Positions 4,507 through 13,400 of a DNA stretch of 20,276 bases are shown in pieces. The DNA comes from a virus. The notes beneath the pieces are model-generated. The model saw nothing but the letters and a program-made list of their open reading frames with translations, was not told the origin of the DNA and searched no databases. The position numbers were made by a program, and so were the translations under genes. The stretch is from positions 1-20,276 of the IMG/VR virus record IMGVR_UViG_3300006641_000243. One strand, 5' to 3'. Positions within the stretch are counted from its first letter, which is position 1; each line of letters begins with the position of its first letter.

Positions 4507-4840
4507 ACAGGAAGAAATGCGCCAGCAGGTTACTGAGTTCCATTACCAGCATCCCGAGGTTTGGCATCTCTTTGTTCAGTTCACATTCCAGATGATCGAT
4601 CGCGGGTATAAGAACTATTCCGTGAGTGCGATCTTCGAACGCATACGCTGGGAAAAGGATAGCGTCGGCGGCGACGGGGTGACGTCATTCAAGCTCAACA
4701 ACAACTACCGCGCCTTCTACTCGCGCCGGTTCATGCGCTCGTATCCAGAGCATGCCGGTTTCTTCCGCACCCGCAAGCAGCCTTCGATTGCCGAGGCGGC
4801 GACACGGATGCCTGAAATCAGACCGGCGTACTACTGGTGA
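4499..4840 (+). CDS. Conserved phage protein of unknown function, 113 aa
   Basis: I recognise this sequence type from other phages, where it occurs as a hypothetical protein, but I know no function. The conserved block is YKNYSVSAIFERIRWEKDSV, then V-T-S-F-K-L-N-N-N-Y-R-A-F-Y-S-R-R-F-M and H-A-G-F-F-R-T-R-K-Q. It is rich in aromatic and basic residues and mixes helix and strand, giving a small basic fold plausible for nucleic-acid binding. ATG 4499 is in the last codons of ninB with GGAG seven bases upstream, so it is coupled to it. Its stop overlaps the GTG of the YbcO-type gene. Context suggests a part in recombination or DNA processing. Confidence 0.72.
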   Translation: MNRQEEMRQQVTEFHYQHPEVWHLFVQFTFQMIDRGYKNYSVSAIFERIRWEKDSVGGDGVTSFKLNNNYRAFYSRRFMRSYPEHAGFFRTRKQPSIAEAATRMPEIRPAYYW

Positions 4841-5121
4841 ACCTACGCAAGGAAGCCCGCGGTCGCGGCTGCATGGTGCGGATACCGGGTATCTGTAACC
4901 ATGTGTCTGAAACCGTCGTATTGGCCCATTACAGGCTGTCTGGCGTTAGCGGCATGGGACACAAGGCCGACGATTTAATCGGCTCATGGGCCTGCTCAAG
5001 CTGCCACGACGCGATAGATCGGCGCAGCCACACCGATCTTGATCGCGATTACGTCAAACTTCTCCACCTCGAGGGCATGGTCAGAACCATTGCCCAGCTA
5101 CGAAAGGAAGGAAAGATTTAG
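4837..5121 (+). CDS. YbcO/DUF1364-type putative nuclease (94 aa)
   Basis: Matches the small DUF1364/YbcO family of lambdoid prophages, annotated as putative HNH-like nucleases. Key features are M-N-L-R-K-E-A-R-G-R at the N-terminus, C12 and C20 in CMVRIPGICN, the H31 region V-L-A-H-Y-R-L-S-G-V, and the zinc-type C53-S-S-C56-H57-D-A-I-D motif near the middle. These match the usual cysteine and histidine layout, so metal binding is likely; cleavage is predicted, not shown. Length is normal for the family. The start is GTG 4837, overlapping the stop before it. The stop codon overlaps that of the convergent tailspike gene. With Erf and NinB it completes a lambdoid recombination cassette. Confidence 0.82.
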   Translation: MNLRKEARGRGCMVRIPGICNHVSETVVLAHYRLSGVSGMGHKADDLIGSWACSSCHDAIDRRSHTDLDRDYVKLLHLEGMVRTIAQLRKEGKI

Positions 5122-6809
5122 ATCGTCGTTTGCGCCACGGTCAGCAGACTGATGGCGTCGGTGACATCGTCAGCCGTCGCGGCTGCGGTCGTCTTACTAG
5201 ACAGACCAACGTAGTTGTCGAAGAAGTCAGAGTCCGTGGCGTAGTCAAACACCTCATACTCGAGTACGCATCGGATATTGACCACCGGGAAAGCGCCAAA
5301 GTTTCCGCAAGTAATACCAATACCTTGCGGGATGCCAGCCGTTTTGCCAGTCAAGAAATACAAGCCCGTAATCTGACCGCTGGTCGGATTGTTGAACACT
5401 TGGTTCACGCAGAGCTTGGCCGCATACGGCGGTGTTGCGCTATCGGCAACCAGATACTTAAACGTCACATCCACGACATGCATGCCGGAACCGCTGTTGC
5501 CGTAGACGTACACCTTCAGCCGAGCGCCAAAACTCTTGAAGTTAAGGAATCTAAAAGTGTCGTTGAAGCGGAAGATGACCTTGCTGTCAGCGTCCGCGGC
5601 GACAAACGTGCCGGTGTTGTTGTTCGCTTCCGGCATCGTTCCTTCAACAAAGAACTGCTCGAAGTACGTTGCACCAGTACCCACGACGTTGCGGTCGTTG
5701 GTCGTCTTGCTCGTCAGATAATGCTTTGTGAAGTTCTTAACATTCTCCGGCTGCATGTAGCGCAGGTTCGCCTGCGAAGTCCACGAAGCATTTTCGTTGG
5801 ACTGGCCGAGGAAGATATTTCCAGAGTTGCCTGTTGCACCCTCTGAGAACTCGTATCCGTAGGCTTCCGTTGAGTAGCCGGTGAATACGTTGTTTGCTGC
5901 GTACTGCGTCAGCTTGAAGCAGATCGCGAGCGGGGACATCGTGACAATAGTGAAGCAGCCCAAACCGCTAAACACGTTTTCAATACAGCCGTGCGTGGCG
6001 TTGCCCTTCAACTCGTAGTGAACATGGCACTCGCGAGAGATCATGTTCGTGAATACGTTGGCATTCGCCAGACCGCCGAGGAATACGCCGATATCACAGT
6101 TCGTGATATGGACGTTGCTCACTCGGTTAAAGAACTGCACCCGAGCAGTAGTCGCAGACCCGTCGAACTTGATGCCGTAGCAGCTCGTCGCGCCGGTCGT
6201 GTCGGTCGTGCGATGACCCATGATGTAGATGTTCTGGATCGACGCATAGAGCGTAGTCAGGGTCGGGTGCAGGGCGATGATGCCGTCCGTGCCACCGTTG
6301 ATCTTCTGGTGATCAAACTGCATGTGACGAATGCTCGAGCACTCGCTGAGTCTGATGATCGGGCCGGCCGTGCTGGCCGCGTCCTTAAAGAGCAGGGTGC
6401 CATCGGTGTACGGGTATGACGGGTAGTAGTCCCCGGTCGCCGTAGCGCCAAACAGGCTGCAACCGTTCGGAACCGTGACCGTGCCATTGATGCGGTATCG
6501 GCCAGCCGGCACAAACACATTGGCATGCAGGGAGAGCGCGGTCGTGAACGCGGAGGTGCTGTCTGCCACGCCGGTCGGGTCTGCCCCGTAGTCAACGACG
6601 CTCGGAGCCTCGCGCAGTTTCGCCTCTGTAGATCGAACGCTGGCCGAGGTAGACTGCTTGAACCCGCCACCCGGCAGGCCGCCCATCGTCGTGCCGTCGT
6701 GCGTGACGATCGCCTTCTTGTCGGTGTCGTAGGTAAACTCACCGATTGCACCAGTAAAGACGCTGTGCTGCGACGTTGTTCCGCGTCGGTGTTTAAGCTC
6801 GCTTGACAT
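5118..6809 (-). CDS. Tailspike / depolymerase-like protein with beta-helix domain
   Basis: 563 aa from ATG 6809, with GGAGG eight bases upstream; the frame is open further but would overlap the adaptor gene. Residues 8-45 carry the RGTTSQHSVFTGAIGEFTYD pattern, an N-terminal fold also seen in tail fibres and receptor proteins such as Mtd. Residues 67-90 contain VVDYGADPTGVADSTSAF, the pectate-lyase-3 signature that begins a right-handed beta-helix. The following 330 residues show its repeated Asn/Gly/Val strands (for example residues 180-350), and a C-terminal domain follows. Such spikes bind and cut capsule or O-antigen sugars at the tail tip; catalytic residues cannot be assigned by eye. 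The adaptor gene just upstream probably provides its attachment to the tail. Confidence 0.85.
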   Translation of the reverse strand: MSSELKHRRGTTSQHSVFTGAIGEFTYDTDKKAIVTHDGTTMGGLPGGGFKQSTSASVRSTEAKLREAPSVVDYGADPTGVADSTSAFTTALSLHANVFVPAGRYRINGTVTVPNGCSLFGATATGDYYPSYPYTDGTLLFKDAASTAGPIIRLSECSSIRHMQFDHQKINGGTDGIIALHPTLTTLYASIQNIYIMGHRTTDTTGATSCYGIKFDGSATTARVQFFNRVSNVHITNCDIGVFLGGLANANVFTNMISRECHVHYELKGNATHGCIENVFSGLGCFTIVTMSPLAICFKLTQYAANNVFTGYSTEAYGYEFSEGATGNSGNIFLGQSNENASWTSQANLRYMQPENVKNFTKHYLTSKTTNDRNVVGTGATYFEQFFVEGTMPEANNNTGTFVAADADSKVIFRFNDTFRFLNFKSFGARLKVYVYGNSGSGMHVVDVTFKYLVADSATPPYAAKLCVNQVFNNPTSGQITGLYFLTGKTAGIPQGIGITCGNFGAFPVVNIRCVLEYEVFDYATDSDFFDNYVGLSSKTTAAATADDVTDAISLLTVAQTTI

Positions 6810-6810
6810 G

Positions 6811-7416
6811 TCAGAGACCTCCGAGGTCGTAGCGGTAGATGATAACCGCATCCGCTACGCTTCCCAAATCCACAGGGAAGCTCGCCAAGGGGTTACCGTT
6901 TGCGATGATGTTTTCCAAGTCGTCAACAGAATTGAATAGGTACGGCTTGCCGGTCGAGTCGAATCCCAAGACCTTCCGCAGCCTGTTTGCCACCGTTGGC
7001 AGTCGCATATCGAGAGCAGAGTTGTCCCCGATCGGGGTGCGGATCGACCTGACCACGCCCTCGTTGAGCTGCTGAGTCAACATCGTCAGCTTGTCGAGCG
7101 ACTGCTCGATGGACTCTGCCGGCAGCCTGTCGTTCGGTAGCAGGTCGGTTGCTTGAGTCAGCGGTACGCCGCGGTAGATCACCAGCGTCGTCCCAGTCGC
7201 CGGGGCCACGGTCATCGTGACGGTGCCACCGCTTGTGACGCCAGCCCCTGTCACCGTGTAGTTGGTATCCAAGAGCTGCACGGTCTCGACGCCGGCAGAG
7301 GAGTAGAGCGAGACGCCGAGCTGGCTGTTCGCTAGAAAGTAGAACGGCACCGCAAATGCGGTCGTCGTCCCGTTGCCGGAGTAACTAACTCTTGCTGTTG
7401 TCGATGAAACGGTCAT
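6811..7416 (-). CDS. T7 gp17 N-terminal-like tail fibre adaptor (201 aa)
   Basis: The protein resembles the N-terminal, tail-binding domain of T7 gp17 fibre. Signs are S-Y-S-G-N-G-T-T-T-A-F-A-V-P-F-Y-F-L near residue 10, then D-T-N-Y-T-V-T-G, L-V-I-Y-R-G-V-P-L-T-Q, and the helix NDRLPAESIEQSLDKLTMLT around 95-115. It lacks the long shaft and tip of a fibre. The last 50 residues (VLGFDSTGKPYLFNS onward) are typical of adaptors, so here the anchor is a separate protein and the receptor-binding part is the next gene. GAGGAA is seven bases before ATG 7416. Its stop is a single base before the tailspike ATG, suggesting matched synthesis. Confidence 0.85.
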   Translation of the reverse strand: MTVSSTTARVSYSGNGTTTAFAVPFYFLANSQLGVSLYSSAGVETVQLLDTNYTVTGAGVTSGGTVTMTVAPATGTTLVIYRGVPLTQATDLLPNDRLPAESIEQSLDKLTMLTQQLNEGVVRSIRTPIGDNSALDMRLPTVANRLRKVLGFDSTGKPYLFNSVDDLENIIANGNPLASFPVDLGSVADAVIIYRYDLGGL

Positions 7417-7426
7417 GGGTTATTCC

Positions 7427-10400
7427 TCATTGCGCGGCTTCCGAGGGCGCGAGCAGGAATTCCTGCCCTTGCTCTCGTTCTATCTGACGCTCCATGCGTC
7501 GCAAGTAACCGGGGTTCAACGCCTCTTGAATCTGGTAAAGCACAAGGTAGTCAAGAACTATACGGCTGTAGAACAGATTCATAAATGGGGTATTGGCGAT
7601 CAGGATACGAAACGCCGAGGCAGCGACATCATCCCCGCGCATGGCCCGTTGACGCAGCTCGTCAAGGTCGCCAATCACTCCAAGCGTCGGGCCGGCCAGC
7701 GTATCGACAATGTTTCGTCCGTACCTGTTGGATTGCCCCAACAGGAAGTCACCATAGATGCCGAGTGCGCCGCCTTGCAGCATGGCCACTAACCATGTCT
7801 GAACATTCTCGGGATCTCGAGGTGTCTTGCCCTTGAGCAGATCCTTGGCAGCCATCGCGATATAGCCAAACGCCGTCATCATTAGGATCATCTGCGCGAG
7901 GCCGAGCATGTCGCCCTTGCCATACTTGAGATATTCAGGCAGCGAGCCATAACCGCGGCCGTAGATTTCTCGGCCAAATACCTGCCGGGTAAGCGCAGTC
8001 GGGAAGCCCTTAAACTGAGCAACGTACCGAGCGATCTCACCCCAGAACGTACCGGGCCTCTGCCCTCGTACCCAGAAATAGCGCGACCGAATGTCGGGCT
8101 CGATTACAGCGGTCATAGCCTGATCGATGATGAAATTACGCAGCCGATCGGCAAGGTCTCGGCGCGCATTAACCGCCGCGGCGTCCGTTGGCTCGCGGCC
8201 GATCTTAGTCAGGTACTCGCGGAATGCCTCGATGTCGAGTTGGTTGATTCGTTCTGGCACAACATAAGTGCGTTTATCGGCGGCTTCAATAAAGCCCTGC
8301 CGGATAACATCCCACTCTGGAGCGGTAATCCCATACTGGTCGAACAGTCGCTTAGCGTTAGAGTCGAGCCCATCGAACGACGTATTGCGGAGGGAGCCCA
8401 GCCAATTAGCCGTGCCAAGCTCCATGCTTTCACGCAGGGTATCTGTCCACCATTGCAATCCATTCAGCCGGAAGAAAACTCGCATTAGATCGGCAGATCC
8501 GGCAGACATCAGATCGTCTGAATCGAATCGAGTAGCGACGCTCCCGACAAGGTTATCGGCCACCGTGTCGATCATCCCGAGGATACGCTTGCGCTCGCCC
8601 TTGGCGCGCCCTTGCAGTAGGCCGCTGATTCCTTCGGCGATACCAGAGAACAGGCCGCCGCGGCCTTGATACTTGATCTGGCTGGCATAGACCGGCAGGT
8701 CGGTGACAGCCGAGATAACTGCACCGCCAAGTTTCGCCATTGATTGAACCACGCGCACGTTCGATCCGACGCGAGCGGCCATTGCGCCGCCGGGGACGTT
8801 GGCTCGACCGTCAAGCATGGAGAGCAACGCCTCCGCGGTATCTCGCGTTCCGGCAAACTTTTCACGCAGCTCTGGAGTGCGAATGATCGCGGCCTCAACC
8901 TCAGCCATAACCGCCTTGAGTGTGTAGCCGGGGTTCGGGCCGAGAACTCGCATAAGCCCCGCTTGCTGCGCAGCGCGACCGAGATCGCCAAGGATTGCCT
9001 CATTCAACTTGCCGACGCCAAACTCAGTCAGGTAATCGAACTCGGCATCCGCGTCCTTGAAGTAGATCACGCGAGACTGCGAGGCGCGGCGCGCAAGCGA
9101 GCCCGGTGCCGTGTAGGCGGCAGCCTCATCATCGATTGCCGACAAGTGGCGGCCGGCAGAAAGGTCAGCATAGACCACATCGAGGAACTCCTCGAGGTTC
9201 TGTCCCGGCTTCAAGGTGCGCTCAACGTCAATGCGCTGGCGCACAAAGTCCTTCCATTCTTTATCGCCAGCCGCACGGATTTTCATAAAGTCATGCTGCT
9301 GCCGAGTAATGTATCCCGTCAGGTCGCGAATCCACGCGCCGAATCGGTTGCGAGTGTTGCGGGAATCTTCTCGGTACTTGTAGACGATCTTGGCGATCTT
9401 GACCGCAGTCGGGTCAAGACCCTCAAGGCGAGGATTGTCGCGGCCCATCTGATACAGAGCGCGGGCAACATCGCGAGAGTAAGCATCGCTTGCAAACCCT
9501 TCGACAAGACCCTCTTGCTCCATCTCGGCGAGCATGCCCTTAGTCCAACGAGTGAAGTATGTGCGCTGCCAATGGAACGCCGAGTCTTTGGAGCCGAACC
9601 GAGCGAACGACGAACCGCCGAGCAGAGAAAGCAGACCCTCGGACGGGTTGTCTGCAAACTGAGTCAGGATGCGACCGACCGCTTTGGTGCGCGCCGCGAG
9701 ACTGAGCGCAGCATTGCGGGCTGCGATCGTGGCATCGAGCTTGATGTTATTGGCGAGCGAGTTTGCTGCGCGGGTCGCATCGCCCTCGAGCGAGTCGATC
9801 TTGTCGGCGGCCGTGAACTGCTCCTGCGCTTTCTTGAGTGTAGAGCGAACGCGGGTGTTTTCATCCTTCAGCCGAGCCAGAAGCGTGTCGATCTCCATCG
9901 CCGTGAGCTGGCCTTTAGATGCCGCTTGCATTGCACTTCGCGCGGCGGCGTTGTTGCCGATCCTGTCGGCGGCAGCGCGCACGGCCTGAGCGTAAACGTC
10001 TGCGCGGGCGATCGCGTCATCGAACGGGCGCATCTGTTCTTTCGTGTCGCCAGCGTTGTATGCCATGCCTTCCTCAAACACGGCTTTCTGGCGCATGGCT
10101 TCGGCAGCATCAAGATCGCGTAATGGCAAGAACGCTTCGCTGGTTTCCGGCGAAATTCTGGCTCGTCGGTCTCGCGGAATGATCCGCCCACCACGATCTT
10201 GTTTTGCGCCAACAGAAATTGCGCGACCGCTCTCGTCGATGAAAATTGTGTCAAGCGCCACGTTACGCATCGCCTGAGCCGACGCATGGTCTTTGGTCAC
10301 CGCGAAAATAAACGATGAATCACTTGTCAGCGCGAACTTACGCAAGGCAAACATTGCACTAGCTTTGCCTTGCGGAGTGTTGCCGTAAGACATGATTTTT

Positions 10401-13400
10401 TCTTGCGGTACTTCAACGATGTTTTGGACGATGTACCTATTATTCGTCGCAATCAGCACCGTGGACTTATTGTCGAACTTTAGTTCTCGAGCAAGGCCGG
10501 CAAGGTTTTCGGAGTTGCGAATTGGCATGGCCGCCATTTTCTTGAGGCGCAGCAAACTCGGCTGTCCAAAATCTTTCTTGATTGTCTCGGACGCTCCGTC
10601 TGCCTTGATTACGGAATACTCATTGGTATCGATAATCACATGATCGCGGAACTCCATCCCGCGTCTCTTGAAGAACTTGGCGACGTTTGTGGTGAACTCA
10701 ATATCAGCCGAGCTTGGTCTGGCGATCTCGCTTGGATGATTATGCAAAAGATAAACGCCGCGCGCGCCGATCCCGTATGCACGGTCGATAAGCTCGTTTA
10801 AGAAGTCGGTGGCCTCTGGCCCTATCCATCCAGCGGCGGCGGCCGGCAGCCGAGATGTTGCCCCTATCTGCCCAACGATGTTTCCGTTTTCGTCAGTAAA
10901 GACATATCGCAATGTCTCAAACCGCGGATCGCGGTAGACCTGAGCGAGTGTGGCAAAGTCTTCTGTCGAGGTTACTTTTTGCCCGACAAGGGAAGCTCTC
11001 TGTCTTTCAGCGAAATCACGCGACAAGGAGAGTGCAAGTAGGTCGGAGGAGGATCGTAGATCATCCACCGCTTTGACTGCGGCGCGCTGGGCTGCGACAG
11101 CTCGCGGGCCGCTTTGAGTCGGAACTGGCCCGAGATCGAGATACAGTTGGAGCTGCTCATTTACTGTGAACGCTTCTGATTTAGAAATTCGCTTACCAGC
11201 TCGTCCTGTTCGTCTTGCGCGTTGCTCGGCCTGTAGCTCTTCATCAACTGCTCGAGTGGCTCCGTCGATTCGATCTCTGGAGATTCCTCGTCCTTCGGCG
11301 AGCTTGGCTGCTGCATTGGCGTAGTCTGGAGCTGCATCGTCTGCATATCCGGCTTCGACTGCTTCATCTGCTGCACCCGCTGCATCATATAACCTTTTCT
11401 CAGGATACCAGAGCAAGGCTTGCATGTCAGCCATTGTTAACTCTGGATTGTCTTTCTGTAACTGCTCGAGGGCTACGCCAAAGACCTTGCGGAGACGGCC
11501 GCGCTCTGGCGGGCCGGACGGGGCTTCCTTTTGTCCGTCGAGGTATTTAGCGAGTGCGTTGCCGGTTTTGCGAATCTCATCGCCTAACCCAACTCTAACC
11601 TTGCCTTTCTTCAAAGCGCCGACAATCGAGCCCAATGTCTCTTCGGAAAATCCAACGCCGATCTGGTTGATAGCCGCCCTGTTTGGCTTTTTGGTGCTAG
11701 CCTTAGCAATCGCAAAAGCAATTTCATCTGGCCGCCCCAGAGCAATCTTCTTGCCGAGTATGCCTTCAAGCGCCTTGCGCTGATCCTTGTCTAGCAGTTT
11801 GACAAGTGAAACAAGGGACTTTTTCTTGGCGGCAACCTGCGCCGGGTTTTCCTCGATGAGCGTTCCAGTCCACCGGCCCCATGTACGCATGAGCCAGCGG
11901 TCGATTGTGAGCTGCTCAAAGTTGCCGTACAGGTTTGAAAAGAATCCGTTGCCGATCTTCGGGCCAAGAATGGCCGAGCCGTAGACTTGGGTCGAAAGGT
12001 TTTCGCCGCCAACCTCAAGCCCAGAGAATGCATTGATGTTTTTAACTGTATCTTTCGACCGCATGAAGTTCTCAAGCGCATCGAATCCATGCTGCTTGAG
12101 CATCACGTTGTAAAGCTCGAGAGAGTCGTTAATAGCGCCAGAGGCTGTGCCAATGCCTATATCTGTTGGCATGCGGCCTGTCTTTTTCCATGCCTCATAT
12201 GCCCGCATCGCAAGCTCGAAATTCTTGTCAACCTTCAGCCCGTTTGACGTAACGGCCAGCGCCCAAGTAAACGCAAACCTATCCTCTCGGCTCTTAAGGA
12301 TCTCGGGATGAATCAGCGAGATGATGCGGAGCGCCTTGGTAACCTTCTCGTTGTACCAGCCGACCGCGTTCGCATTGTCGCGTAAAGCAACACGCGCCTC
12401 GCGCACGGCCATGCGGATCAGATACCGCTCAACCTCTGGAGTCATTTCCGCGAGGTCAACACCGGCATCGCCCGCGGCAGCATTAACCGCGTCTTGAATT
12501 TCCTTCTTGAAAGAACGGTTGTTTGGGAACTCTTTGCTGCGAGCAAGCTCAAAGGCCGCCTCGACGTTGGCGACATTGTCCACAGTAACCGGAACGTCGC
12601 CGTACTGCTGTGGCTCTTCTTGCACCATCAGGCTGCGACGGAATTCGCCCTCGGCGTTTACCGCATTGACAGCCTCGTCAGCAGCCGCTCGAGCATCGGC
12701 AAGCGCGGCATCGGCGGCATCCAGCATCGGGACACGACTCGGATCTGGCGTCTCAGCGGCCGCTTCAAAGTCCACCAATGCAGCCTGATCAGGACGGAAG
12801 TTTTCGACCGCGGCATTGCGGGCAGACTGGATTGGGAAGTCTGGGCCACCGCGGGCAAGTGACGGATCAAGCTCGACGATTGGGTCGACGTTGATATTCC
12901 GAGCGTCCATAGCTTGCGCGACGCCAGTCTCAAGTGCGGCACGGCGAGTTGCAGGATTTAGCGATTCGGCGACATTGGCAGCCGCGTTCTCGGCATTGAG
13001 TCGTTCCGCAAACGCCTCGTACTCGCGCAGAGTCTCGGGGTCAATTTCACGGGCAACATCAAACTCGGCGCGCGCCTCGTCATCCATAGACCGCAGGCGA
13101 TCGGCGATCTGCGCCACAGACATATCCCGGCTAAACCCCTCGGCTTCCATTCGGGAGATGTAATCGCGGCCATAAATGAAACTAGAGAGTTTGTTGCGTA
13201 CTGATCCTTGCCAGATCTTGTTGCCGCCAATGTCCTCCATCAGCGCATCAAAAATCTCGGAATCGGTGATGTTGTTGTAATCGGCTTTGTCAGGGAAATA
13301 ACCGGCTTCAAACAATCGCTCGCGAACCGAGTCCATGCCAGAGGTTTGCCGGTTTTCTGGCGTATCTCTACGAACCAGCCCCGGCGCAGTCTTGTTATTG

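Noticed and set aside
5130-5846. 238-codon plus-strand frame opposite the tailspike
   Set aside because: The product has no fold signature and the minus-strand frame has a clear beta-helix spike architecture; treated as an antisense shadow.
5118-6809. Diversity-generating retroelement linked to the Mtd-like spike start
   Set aside because: No reverse transcriptase, template repeat or adenine-rich variable repeat is visible in the window, and the shared N-terminal module is common in tail proteins without such elements.
8744-10123. 459-codon open frame on the plus strand, antisense to the giant gene
   Set aside because: No recognisable domain, low-complexity Arg/Cys/His-rich product, no ribosome-binding site, and it lies wholly inside a gene with clear conserved domains. 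It is a shadow of high-G+C codon use.
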